Shown: positions 14,888 to 22,550 of the stretch, piece after piece | How the letters are laid out: every line of letters starts with the position of its first letter | How positions within the stretch are numbered: position 1 is the stretch's first letter | Assembly (NCBI GenBank): GCA_023391895.1 | Contig: JAEWAC010000238.1 | Location: 1 to 36,460 of the forward strand | Origin: Bacteroidota bacterium | GTDB taxonomy: Bacteria > Bacteroidota > Bacteroidia > Chitinophagales > Chitinophagaceae | DNA length: 36,460 nt | Reading direction: 5' to 3' | Program-made: the position numbers and the translations under genes | The notes under the pieces: model-generated | Databases searched by the model: none | Seen by the model: only the letters and a program-made list of their open reading frames with translations | What the model was told of the DNA's origin: nothing

Positions 14888-15478
14888 ATGACGCCTGAAA
14901 GAATTCAAAGAATCAATACGGTGCTGGCCCAGCGGCAGAACGACATTACCGTGATTCTGGAAAACGTTTTCGACCCGCACAATGTAGCCGCGGTTTTACG
15001 CAGTGCTGATTCAATAGGCATACAGGAAATATTTGTACTGTACACCAAGGAAAGGCAAAAGAAAAACTGGGGCTACCGCAGCAGCGGCAGTGCCATTAAA
15101 TGGCTGACCATCCACGAATTTGACAATCTGGACGATTGTATAACCGCGGTACGCCAAAAATACCACTGCATACTCACCACGCATTTGTCGTCGGACGCGG
15201 TAAACCTGTACCAGCTAGACCTGACCCAGAACATTGCCCTGGCCTTTGGCAACGAACAAGCCGGTTTAACGCCGGAACTGCTGGCCCGGTCCGATGGCAA
15301 TTTTATCATTCCTCAAATGGGCATGATTCAATCCCTCAACATCAGCGTAGCCTGCGCTGTTACTTTGTATGAAGCCTTCCGGCAAAAACAAGCCGCAGGT
15401 CATTATCAGCAGCCAAAACTGCCGCCTAGTGAAGTGGCCGCCTTAAAACACCAATGGGCGCCGTACGAAAACCTGTAA
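14888..15478 (+). CDS. TrmH-family (SpoU) RNA 2'-O-ribose methyltransferase
   Basis: 196 residues with the three SPOUT/SpoU motifs in order: NVFDPHNVAAVLRSADSIG (motif 1, about 26-44), IALAFGNEQAGLTPELL (motif 2) and IPQMGMIQSLNISVACAVTL (motif 3). The early Asn and Arg of motif 1 and the knot residues are all present. The short N terminus and absence of an extra RNA-binding domain resemble tRNA Gm18 methyltransferase TrmH (tRNA guanosine-18, using SAM) more than the longer RlmB. The exact RNA target is inferred. It stands alone with an intergenic region on both sides. Confidence 0.9.
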   Translation: MTPERIQRINTVLAQRQNDITVILENVFDPHNVAAVLRSADSIGIQEIFVLYTKERQKKNWGYRSSGSAIKWLTIHEFDNLDDCITAVRQKYHCILTTHLSSDAVNLYQLDLTQNIALAFGNEQAGLTPELLARSDGNFIIPQMGMIQSLNISVACAVTLYEAFRQKQAAGHYQQPKLPPSEVAALKHQWAPYENL

Positions 15479-15483
15479 CCGTA

Positions 15484-15924
15484 TGGAGATGGGTTTTACA
15501 AGAAGTTTAAGGTTTAAAGTTCTCGAGTTCACCAGTTCACATGTTCACAAGTTGAATCGCAGATTACCCGGATGTGAGAAAGGATTTCGCAGATGGGGGA
15601 GATTATGGGTTTTTGAAAGAGTTGTTGTTTGTATAGCCTGGCTCAGAAATGTTTTAAAAAGTCCGTACGTCAATTCCATTGCTTAAAATAACTATTGCTC
15701 CTCCCTCTTCACCAGGGAGGGGCCATAGGTTATTGAAGAAGTTCCCTGCGGTCAACAGTCATCTATCAGCTGCCAACTAAAGTTGAAAACCATCAAAAGC
15801 CCATATGTCCATTCTAAAGCTGAAGTGCAATCAATAGCACGACCTCCCTCTCCTTCAGGAGAGGGACCGAGGGTGAGGGCTATGGGCTTTTTAAAGAATT
15901 GAGAAAAAAACAAAGAGCAGCTGT
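15484..15924. repeat. Intergenic block of dispersed short repeats and palindromes
   Basis: No gene is credible here. Contents: TTCAC repeated three times at 8-9-bp steps (about 15529-15549); an ATGGGTTTTTGAAAGAG unit (15605-15621); TTTTAAAAAGTCCGTACG (15652-15669); CCTCCCTCTTCACCAGGGAGGGG (about 15702-15724) and CCCTCTCC-TTCA-GGAGAGGG (15845-15866), two related palindromes; CAAAAGCCCATATG (15794-15807); and its inverted form TATGGGCTTTTTAAAG (15881-15896). The same AAA(A/G)CCCATAT unit recurs near 24.97, 29.57, 31.66-32.34 and 33.2 kb. Confidence 0.6.
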
Positions 15925-16872
15925 TTATGGACTCTGGTTCTTTTTCGCTTCCTTGAGTCGCTTGAGGCTGGCAATGGTAACATTCAGTTCAAAGCCCACC
16001 AGTACCACCAGTGCATTCACATATATGAGCAGCATCAGTATGAAAATGGCTGAAATAGAACCATACAGCTTGTTGTAGTTGCTAAAATTATTCACCCAGA
16101 AGGAAACCACAAAGGTGGCAAGAAACATAAGGGTAGTGGCAAAAACAGAACCGGGCGTGATAAACGGCCATTTTGTTTTCAGAGGTGGACCGTGCCGGTA
16201 AATTAACGAAATAGTATAAAACACCAGCAGCAAAATGATCAGCCACCGTACATTGCTGATCACCAGCTGCAGCACATAGCTTTCAATACCGATCCATCTC
16301 AGTACGGCGCCCTGGGCAATCAGCAGCAGCAGGCACACAAAAAAAAGTACAAACACCACCAGGGTTAGCTGAATGGCCCGCATTCTTTTTTGCAGGCCCG
16401 TGGGGTCTTCAAAGCCTTCGTAGTTTTTATCAAAAGACCTTAAAACACCCATCATGGCATTGCTGGAAAAAAACAAGGCCAGCAACAAACCAAAAGAAAG
16501 CAACTCGTTGCGGGGGCGGTTCAAAAAGTCGTCCAGAAACTCAATGATCACCTGGTTGTTTTCCCGGCCCGGTACCACGGTTTGGATCAGCGAAAACAAC
16601 TCGTGAATAAACTGGCTGGAAATGGGTAAATAAGGAATTAAGGTAAAGATAAAGATGATGGTAGGCGGTATGGCCATCACCATATTGAAGGAAATGCCGG
16701 CTGCTCTTTCCGTTAGGTTGGCCTTGCGTAGTTGCTGCAAAAAAGGATACCACACTTCATACAGCGAATAACCATGAAAGCCCGGAATAAAGGTTTGCTT
16801 GCTGCGCCGGATCAGTCCTTTTACCGGGCCGGTGGTCACAATGTGTTGTTCGATTTTTTTGGGCAGTGACAT
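15925..16872 (-). CDS. YihY/BrkB family inner-membrane protein
   Basis: 315 residues with six hydrophobic segments, the first around 55-80 (AAGISFNMVMAIPPTIIFIF) and the last at about 265-300 (SISAIFILMLLIYVNALVVL). The R/K-A-A/G-I-S-F/Y-N box and the I-Y-x-x-x-P-x-x-K region (IYRHGPPLKTKWPFI) fit YihY/BrkB (formerly mistaken for ribonuclease BN). The family's function is unknown; membrane transport is only suspected. It begins directly at the stop of mltG with no spacer, so the two are co-transcribed. Confidence 0.9.
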   Translation of the reverse strand: MSLPKKIEQHIVTTGPVKGLIRRSKQTFIPGFHGYSLYEVWYPFLQQLRKANLTERAAGISFNMVMAIPPTIIFIFTLIPYLPISSQFIHELFSLIQTVVPGRENNQVIIEFLDDFLNRPRNELLSFGLLLALFFSSNAMMGVLRSFDKNYEGFEDPTGLQKRMRAIQLTLVVFVLFFVCLLLLIAQGAVLRWIGIESYVLQLVISNVRWLIILLLVFYTISLIYRHGPPLKTKWPFITPGSVFATTLMFLATFVVSFWVNNFSNYNKLYGSISAIFILMLLIYVNALVVLVGFELNVTIASLKRLKEAKKNQSP

Positions 16873-17913
16873 TTACGGGGTGGCAGAATTTGCGTTTTTT
16901 GCTGTAATCCAATCTTTGTAAGCCTGCTGGTACTCCCTTGCTTTTACCATATGTTCTGTATAGGTATTGCTGAAAACGTGGGTGCCGTTGAGCGCTTTAC
17001 TGGCTACAAAGTAAATGTATTTTGTGGGTGGCGCCGCCAGTACGGCATCAATTGTTTGGCGGGAAGGCGTGCAGATAGGACCCGGCGGCAAGCCCCTGTT
17101 TCTATAGGTATTATAAGCTGATTCTGCGTTCAAATGATCGCCATAAATCCGGGTGAGGGCAAAATCCTTCAGGGCAAACTTCACGGTAGGATCGGCCTGC
17201 AGCGGCATGCCGATTCTGATGCGGTTGAGGTAAACCGATGCAATGGTGTCTTTTTCTTCCAGCTTGTTGCTTTCTTCTTCTACAATCGAAGCCAGGATGT
17301 AAGCCTGCGTCGGCGTCAGGCCCAGTTGTTCGGCTTTCTTTTTTCTTTCCTCGGTCCAGAACTTTTCGGATGCCGCTACTATTTTTTCAAAAATCCTTTC
17401 CGGCGTGGTGTTCCAAAAATAAGTATAGGTGTCCGGCAACACGAAGGTCATGGCTTGTTCCGGGTCAATGTTGTGCTTTTTGAAATATTCATTCTCATCC
17501 AGGTAAGCCATCATCTGGGCCGAGTCGCATTCAAACCGGCGGCCTACCAGGCGGGACAGGTCTTCTTTGGTTCTGAGCTTGGTAATAACCAGGTTCACAG
17601 GTGTTTGCTGGCCGTTGCGCAACTTGCGTACAATAGAAAGCAAGCTGCTGCCTTTGCTGATTTCGTACTTGCCCGGCTTGATGCTTCTCCAATAGTTCAT
17701 GCGGTCGGCCAGGAAGGTAAACATGGTTTCATTGGTGATGATGCGGTTGTTTAACAGTGAGTCCATCACCGCACCTTTGGTAGCTGCATTGGTACGTATG
17801 TACAATACTTCTTTTTTGCTTTCAAAGCCGGTGCCGGGACCCACTACGGTCCAGGCTACTAAAGCCGCACCAACAAATAACACTATAAAGACAATAAGTA
17901 AAAATCGTTTCAT
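16873..17913 (-). CDS. mltG: Endolytic murein transglycosylase MltG
   Basis: 346 residues: one N-terminal membrane anchor (residues 4-24), a LysM-like/YceG N domain, and the catalytic domain. ILASIVEEES carries the catalytic Glu (E212, matching the Glu of ASIVEKET in E. coli MltG). VYLNRIRIGMPLQADPTVKF, then SAYNTYRNRGLPPGPICTPS and YFVASKALNGTHVFSNTY are family signatures. It cuts nascent glycan strands at the outer face of the inner membrane and helps set strand length. The downstream gene yihY starts right after its stop. The start lies 14 bases after the T tract of the secG terminator, so its promoter must overlap that terminator or it depends on read-through. Confidence 0.95.
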   Translation of the reverse strand: MKRFLLIVFIVLFVGAALVAWTVVGPGTGFESKKEVLYIRTNAATKGAVMDSLLNNRIITNETMFTFLADRMNYWRSIKPGKYEISKGSSLLSIVRKLRNGQQTPVNLVITKLRTKEDLSRLVGRRFECDSAQMMAYLDENEYFKKHNIDPEQAMTFVLPDTYTYFWNTTPERIFEKIVAASEKFWTEERKKKAEQLGLTPTQAYILASIVEEESNKLEEKDTIASVYLNRIRIGMPLQADPTVKFALKDFALTRIYGDHLNAESAYNTYRNRGLPPGPICTPSRQTIDAVLAAPPTKYIYFVASKALNGTHVFSNTYTEHMVKAREYQQAYKDWITAKNANSATP

Positions 17914-17926
17914 GGCTGGTTAAGGT

Positions 17927-17955
17927 AATAAAAAACCCTGCCATAAGACAGGGTT
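17927..17955 (-). terminator. Terminator of the miaB-secG operon
   Basis: On the minus strand, AACCCTG/CAGGGTT form a seven-pair stem with an eight-base loop, followed by a run of eight or more T. It lies between secG and mltG. Confidence 0.85.
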
Positions 17956-17976
17956 GTATACAAAGATTGTACGAAA

Positions 17977-18330
17977 TTATTTTTGATTGCTATCTGCCGG
18001 AGCGGTAGTGCCGGGGAAGGTAGCATTGCCTTGGTTGTTCACCGGACGCTGGGCCGGGATAGGACCGCTACCTACGTTTTGCAAACGGTCGTTTACCTGC
18101 TCACCACCGGAAATAAAAAATGTAGAGGTAACGCAAAGCACGGCAATCACGGCTGCAAAAATCCAGGTGCCTTTTTCCAATACATCGGTTGTTTGTTTTA
18201 CACCCATGAACTGGTTGCTGAAACCGGCAATATTGCCAGCCAGTCCACCACCTTTGGGGTTTTGCACCAGTACAATCAGGCTTAAAACAACACAAGCCAG
18301 GATGATAAGAATTAAAAATAACACGGTCAT
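17977..18330 (-). CDS. secG: Preprotein translocase subunit SecG
   Basis: 117 residues with two membrane helices (about 3-23 and 53-72). The conserved loop NPKGGGLAGNIAGFSNQFMG (25-44) corresponds to the SecG loop QxxKGxG...(F)G. ATDVLEKGT-like TTDVLEKGTWIFA follows. The hydrophilic C tail is longer than in E. coli, common in this phylum. SecG is the small accessory subunit of SecYEG that aids SecA-driven export. It starts one base after the stop of the TPR-like gene and is the last gene before the terminator. Confidence 0.93.
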   Translation of the reverse strand: MTVLFLILIILACVVLSLIVLVQNPKGGGLAGNIAGFSNQFMGVKQTTDVLEKGTWIFAAVIAVLCVTSTFFISGGEQVNDRLQNVGSGPIPAQRPVNNQGNATFPGTTAPADSNQK

Positions 18331-18331
18331 T

Positions 18332-19147
18332 TTAGTTCGGTTTCTTTAAAGATTCAATTTTGGCAGCAAAATAAGCCTTTTTGGAGGGATTCTGCAAACT
18401 TAATTTGTTATATACTTCTGAAGCTTTTTCCAGGTTTCCTTGTTTTATCCATACTTCGGCCATGGATTCGGTAATGATCTCCGATTTTTGCAGCGAATGG
18501 GCGGCGAGGCTTTCCACCTTTCGTTCGCCCGCACCGTCGGTATTGTGGGTAATGGCGGTGGTGGGCAGCTTTTTCATGGTTTTGAGCCACTCGGTAAAGC
18601 TTTTCAGCTGCCTGCCAAATCGATCGACCGGTACATCGCTTTGCGATAATTTAATGCCTTGGGAAGCAAAATAATCTACGGTATGATAAGGTTCAAAAGT
18701 GATGTCCAGCTTATCTGTAGCTGCTGGTTCCTGTAAGTTGTGGGAGGTCAATTTTATGTGAGACTCGGCTGCAGGTGATCCGGCGGTTGTTGTTTCAACC
18801 ACGGGTGCTGTTAATGGATCCGGTGCAGATGATGTTGTTATTGTTTCTGATCCAGCTGGTATTGGCGTTTCTACATCAGGTGCTTGTTCTACTAACGCAT
18901 CCAGAACTTCTTGCGTTTCATTCAGTAAGTCCTCCACCTGCAAAGGGTCGTACACGAAAAGTGCCGCTTTAGCCTTTTGGCGGGCATGGGCTTCGGAACT
19001 TATTTCCAGTCTTCTGGCCAGCAGCAGTTGCGCGGCACTGAAATAAGGATACTGATCTGTTATTGTTTTCAGATCATCAATATTTCGATCTTTAAGTGCG
19101 GATTTATTCAGCAAGCGTTTCACCAGTTGGTCAGATTTCCCGATCAT
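18332..19147 (-). CDS. Conserved Bacteroidota protein with TPR-like C terminus
   Basis: 271 residues. The N part (LKTITDQYPYFSAAQLLLAR) and the C part (ITESMAEVWIKQGNLEKASE, then VYNKLSLQNPSKKAYFAAKI) are helical and look like tetratricopeptide units. The middle (about 95-150) is a low-complexity Pro/Thr/Ala linker. A position between lptE and secG is recurrent in this phylum. It has no signal peptide; the function is unknown, perhaps an assembly or scaffolding role next to envelope export genes. It is translated in tight linkage with secG. Confidence 0.75.
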   Translation of the reverse strand: MIGKSDQLVKRLLNKSALKDRNIDDLKTITDQYPYFSAAQLLLARRLEISSEAHARQKAKAALFVYDPLQVEDLLNETQEVLDALVEQAPDVETPIPAGSETITTSSAPDPLTAPVVETTTAGSPAAESHIKLTSHNLQEPAATDKLDITFEPYHTVDYFASQGIKLSQSDVPVDRFGRQLKSFTEWLKTMKKLPTTAITHNTDGAGERKVESLAAHSLQKSEIITESMAEVWIKQGNLEKASEVYNKLSLQNPSKKAYFAAKIESLKKPN

Positions 19148-19162
19148 GCCCGCAAGTTAAAA

Positions 19163-19696
19163 CTACCAGTTGGAAAAAATACGATTAAAAATATCATCGG
19201 TCAGGTTGCGCACCATTTCGTCCAGCAATTGCGCTTCTGCTGCCTGTAGCGAAAGGTTGGCATTGAAAGGAAAGCTGCGGCTGATATCGTATTCGGTTAC
19301 CTCACCACTCAGGCGGTTATTCAATACAATATGAACTCCCACAGTTAAGTTGTTCATAGAGGCCTGCTGGGTGCCGTTGCCACTGGAGATACCCGATGTG
19401 CTGACGCTGTAATTGGACACATAGCCATTGATGTCGTAATGGGCATTTTCGCTATTGGTCTGGCTGAGCCGGGTTTGGTTAACTATACGCTGCCGTACCC
19501 GGTCGGTAAGGGTAGGACTGAGCTGCGGGTTCACATATTGGGCCCGGTTTTCAAAAAAGTTGATGCGTACGGTTTTGATGCTGTCCGGTACGGATACGTC
19601 GGCAAAGCTATACACACCGCAACTGCTAATGGTAGCGGCAGTTAAAACCAGTGTAATCAGTAAAAGGGAAAAAAGTATTTTTTTGGCGGTCCACAT
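19163..19696 (-). CDS. lptE: LptE-like LPS-assembly lipoprotein
   Basis: Starting at ATG 19696, about 177 residues: MWTAKKILFSLLLITLVLTA, followed by a lipobox ATISSCGVYSF (Cys at about 26). It then has VRINFFENRAQYVNPQLSPT, VRQRIVNQTRL and the VTEYDISRSFPFNANLSLQA strand region of the LptE/RlpB fold, ending in LTDDIFNRIFSNW. LptE plugs the LptD barrel that inserts lipopolysaccharide into the outer membrane. The frame is open 15 codons further up, but that extension would precede the signal peptide and overlap the spacer, so I use 19696. It lies between the sigma-54 activator and the TPR protein. Confidence 0.85.
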   Translation of the reverse strand: MWTAKKILFSLLLITLVLTAATISSCGVYSFADVSVPDSIKTVRINFFENRAQYVNPQLSPTLTDRVRQRIVNQTRLSQTNSENAHYDINGYVSNYSVSTSGISSGNGTQQASMNNLTVGVHIVLNNRLSGEVTEYDISRSFPFNANLSLQAAEAQLLDEMVRNLTDDIFNRIFSNW

Positions 19697-19763
19697 GGAT
19701 GATTCTGTTGAGCCGCGGCAGCGTGGCGCCAGCCAACGCATTCCGCTACTGCTAAATTATTTC

Positions 19764-21008
19764 TTATTCCTCAATATTATATTCTTTTAACTTTCTGTAA
19801 AGGGTGCGTTCACTGATGCCCAGGTCTGCCGCCGCATCTTTTCGTTTGCCTTTATGCTTTTTCAGCGCCTTTACAATCAGTTCTTTTTCCTTGTCCATAA
19901 TGTTGAGGCTTTCATCCACCTCTTCATGCTCCTGAATATCCTCATGCACCAAAACAGGTTGGGCAGGCTGCAGGGCCGGGTTATACAAAACCGGAGGGGC
20001 GGCAGCCGGAGCGGGTTCTGCTGGTTGCAGTTCCTTCAGGTCTTTCATAAAACCGGGGTTCTGATTAATGACGGCCGGGTTTTGGAGCACCTCAAAAAAC
20101 ATGCGTTTGAGCTCTGTTACATCTTTGCGCATGTCAAAAAACATCCGGTACAGGATCTCCCTTTCAGAAGCAAACTCATGGGCGCCCTGGCCGTTGGACG
20201 GTACCAGCATAGGCAGCCGGTTGCCGGTTTGCTCCGGCAAAAAGCGGGTAAGCTCTTTGGGCGTGATGGTTTTATCGGTGGATAAAACAGACATTTGCTC
20301 GGCCAGGTTTTTCAGCTCCCTTACGTTGCCCGGAAAAGGATAATTCATTAACTGCATCCTGGCTTCATCGGTCAACTGTACCGGGCCTGTTTTATAGCGT
20401 TCGGCAAAATCAACTGCAAATTTTCTAAACAAGAGCGGGATGTCTTCTTTACGATCTTTTAATGCCGGAACCCGTATGGGTACGGTGCTCAGGCGGTAAT
20501 ACAAATCTTCTCGAAATTTGTTGTGCTGAACCAGTTGCAGCAAGTCTTTATTGGTGGCCGCAATTACTCTTACATCCGTCTTTTGCACTTTGGAAGACCC
20601 CACCCGGATAAATTCACCGGTTTCCAGCACCCGTAATAAACGGGCCTGCGTACCCAGTGGCATTTCACCGATTTCATCCAGAAAAATGGTACCTCCGTTC
20701 ACGGTTTCAAAGTAGCCCTTACGGCTGTCCACCGCACCGGTAAATGAACCTTTTTCATGACCAAACAGTTCAGAGTCGATGGTGCCTTCCGGTATGGCGC
20801 CACAGTTGACGGCTATAAATGGGTTGTGTTTGCGGGCCGAAAGCGAATGGATTATATGTGAAAAAGCCTCCTTACCAACACCGCTTTCGCCGGCAATCAA
20901 TACGGTCAGATCCGTATTGGCTACCTGGGCCGCTACCTGCAGTGCATAGTTCAATGCCGGGGAGTTGCCAATAATGCCAAATCTATTTTTTATGCTTTGT
21001 AAATCCAT
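19764..21008 (-). CDS. Sigma-54-dependent transcriptional activator (AAA+ and Fis HTH)
   Basis: 414 residues with no N-terminal sensor domain: the AAA+ region begins at once. Walker A GESGVGKE is at 40-47 and the L1-loop motif reads GSFTGA (87-92) instead of the usual GAFTGA. GTIFLDEIGEM is Walker B, and RFREDLYYRL-type sequence (NKFREDLYYRLSTVPIRVPA) is present. A linker of about 270-360 rich in Pro/Ala precedes the Fis-type HTH (KKHKGKRKDAAADLGISERT). It drives open-complex formation by RpoN; which promoters it serves is unknown. It follows miaB by 12 bases and precedes lptE, so it sits in an envelope operon. Confidence 0.93.
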   Translation of the reverse strand: MDLQSIKNRFGIIGNSPALNYALQVAAQVANTDLTVLIAGESGVGKEAFSHIIHSLSARKHNPFIAVNCGAIPEGTIDSELFGHEKGSFTGAVDSRKGYFETVNGGTIFLDEIGEMPLGTQARLLRVLETGEFIRVGSSKVQKTDVRVIAATNKDLLQLVQHNKFREDLYYRLSTVPIRVPALKDRKEDIPLLFRKFAVDFAERYKTGPVQLTDEARMQLMNYPFPGNVRELKNLAEQMSVLSTDKTITPKELTRFLPEQTGNRLPMLVPSNGQGAHEFASEREILYRMFFDMRKDVTELKRMFFEVLQNPAVINQNPGFMKDLKELQPAEPAPAAAPPVLYNPALQPAQPVLVHEDIQEHEEVDESLNIMDKEKELIVKALKKHKGKRKDAAADLGISERTLYRKLKEYNIEE

Positions 21009-21020
21009 TGCCGTTGATCG

Positions 21021-22439
21021 TTAAACTATTTCACCTAATAAAGTTGCCTGGGTGCAGTCGGACACTTTTACGTGTACATAATCACCCGGCTTCAGTTCAT
21101 GAGCGCCTTTGGGAAAAACAATCACTTTGTTTTGCGAATTGCGTCCCATCCAGTCCTGGTCACTGCGTTTGGAGTCTCCTTCAATCAATACCTTGAAGGT
21201 TTTGCCCAGGTCCGCTTTATTGCTTTGCTGCGACAGGCTGTTTTGCAGTTCTACAATTTCCTGCAACCTTCTTTTCTTTACGGCTTCCGGAATGTCGTCT
21301 TTATACCTTCTTTGCGCCAGCGTACCGGGCCGCTCGCTGTAAAAGAACATATAGCTCATGTCGTACCGGCTATAGGCCATCAGGCTGAGGGTATCCTGGT
21401 GGTCTTCTTCGGTTTCGGTACAAAAGCCCGCAATGATGTCGGATGAAATGGCGCAGTCCGGCATGATCTCGCGTATGCGGTCTACCTTGGCCATGTACCA
21501 CTCCCGGGTGTAGCTGCGGTTCATCAGTTGCAACACACGGGTAGAGCCGCTTTGCAGCGGCAGGTGAATGTATTTGCAGATGTTTTCGTACCTGGCCATG
21601 GTATACAAAACATCGTCGGTAATGTCTTTGGGGTGGGAGGTGGAAAATCGAACCCTCAAATTAGGTGCTACTAGGGCCACCATCTCCAGCAGCTGGGCAA
21701 AGGTAACCGGCTGCTGGCCGGCATCCTGCGGCGTCCAGTAGTAGCTGTCTACGTTCTGGCCCAGCAGGGTTACTTCTTTATAGCCGGCAGTATACAATTC
21801 CTGGCATTCTTTTACAATGCTATGGGCGTCGCGGCTGCGTTCGCGGCCACGGGTAAAAGGCACTACGCAAAAAGAACACATGTTGTTGCAGCCCCGCATA
21901 ATGCTGACAAAAGCGGTAATGCCATTGCTGTTCAGGCGCACCGGCGAATTATCGGCATAGGTTTCTTCGCGGCTTAATAATACGTTCACCGCTTTTTGCC
22001 CGCCGTCGGCTTCGCTGATCAGGTTGGGCAGGGTTCTGTACGCATCCGGACCTACTACCATATCCACCAGTTTTTCTTCTTCCAGCAGCTTGGCTTTCAG
22101 GCGTTCTGCCATACAGCCCAGTACGCCTACCAGTAAAGAAGGTTTTTGCTGCTTGATCTTGCGAAACTCAGTCAGGCGCTTGCGTACCGTTTGTTCCGCC
22201 TTTTCGCGAATAGAGCAGGTGTTGAGTAAAATCAGGTCGGCCTCTTCAAAATTGCGGGTAGCACCAAAACCTTCTTCGGCCAGAATGGACGCTACAATTT
22301 CACTATCGCTGAAGTTCATCTGACAGCCATAGCTTTCAATATAAAAACGGCGTTTATAATTATTGGGATCGTAAGCAAACGGAGCAAATGCCTCACCTTG
22401 CCTGGTCTCATCATGTACTTTAGTAGCTACATCAAACAT
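21021..22439 (-). CDS. miaB: tRNA-2-methylthio-N6-dimethylallyladenosine synthase MiaB
   Basis: About 472 residues from ATG 22439. (The frame is open to 22526 but the first 29 residues show no homology-like pattern.) It has the UPF0004 N domain with IESYGCQMNFSDSEI, NTCSIREKAEQ and GVLGCMAER (three Cys for the auxiliary 4Fe-4S cluster). The radical SAM CxxxCxxC is in MRGCNNMCSFCVVPFTRGRE, followed by LLGQNVDSY and IAGFCTETEEDH. A C-terminal TRAM domain starts at about GKTFKVLIEGDS. It adds a methylthio group to i6A37 of tRNAs reading U-starting codons. A TATCTTTG -7 box (22467-22460, minus strand) lies 20 bases upstream. Confidence 0.97.
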   Translation of the reverse strand: MFDVATKVHDETRQGEAFAPFAYDPNNYKRRFYIESYGCQMNFSDSEIVASILAEEGFGATRNFEEADLILLNTCSIREKAEQTVRKRLTEFRKIKQQKPSLLVGVLGCMAERLKAKLLEEEKLVDMVVGPDAYRTLPNLISEADGGQKAVNVLLSREETYADNSPVRLNSNGITAFVSIMRGCNNMCSFCVVPFTRGRERSRDAHSIVKECQELYTAGYKEVTLLGQNVDSYYWTPQDAGQQPVTFAQLLEMVALVAPNLRVRFSTSHPKDITDDVLYTMARYENICKYIHLPLQSGSTRVLQLMNRSYTREWYMAKVDRIREIMPDCAISSDIIAGFCTETEEDHQDTLSLMAYSRYDMSYMFFYSERPGTLAQRRYKDDIPEAVKKRRLQEIVELQNSLSQQSNKADLGKTFKVLIEGDSKRSDQDWMGRNSQNKVIVFPKGAHELKPGDYVHVKVSDCTQATLLGEIV

Positions 22440-22459
22440 AGTAAAACAGAAATTGGCTG

Positions 22460-22467
22460 CAAAGATA
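22460..22467 (-). promoter_or_regulatory. -7 box of the miaB operon
   Basis: Minus-strand TATCTTTG matches TAnnTTTG exactly, 20 bases before the miaB ATG (22439). This supports that start and marks the operon promoter. Confidence 0.5.
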
Positions 22468-22534
22468 GATAATATATGGTCCGCAAGTGACACTCTGTCA
22501 GATTTTAAGAACTCGTTAGTGAGCATCTGCAGCG

Positions 22535-22542
22535 TATATTTG
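22535..22542 (+). promoter_or_regulatory. -7 box of the outer-membrane barrel gene
   Basis: TATATTTG matches TAnnTTTG exactly; the ATG follows 8 bases later, so the transcript would be leaderless or nearly so. No clear -33 TTTG is seen. Confidence 0.5.
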
Positions 22543-22550
22543 TTAGGTAC

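Noticed and set aside
15483..15686. 67-codon frame after the TrmH-family gene
   Set aside because: Overlaps the dispersed repeats and has no family-like pattern.
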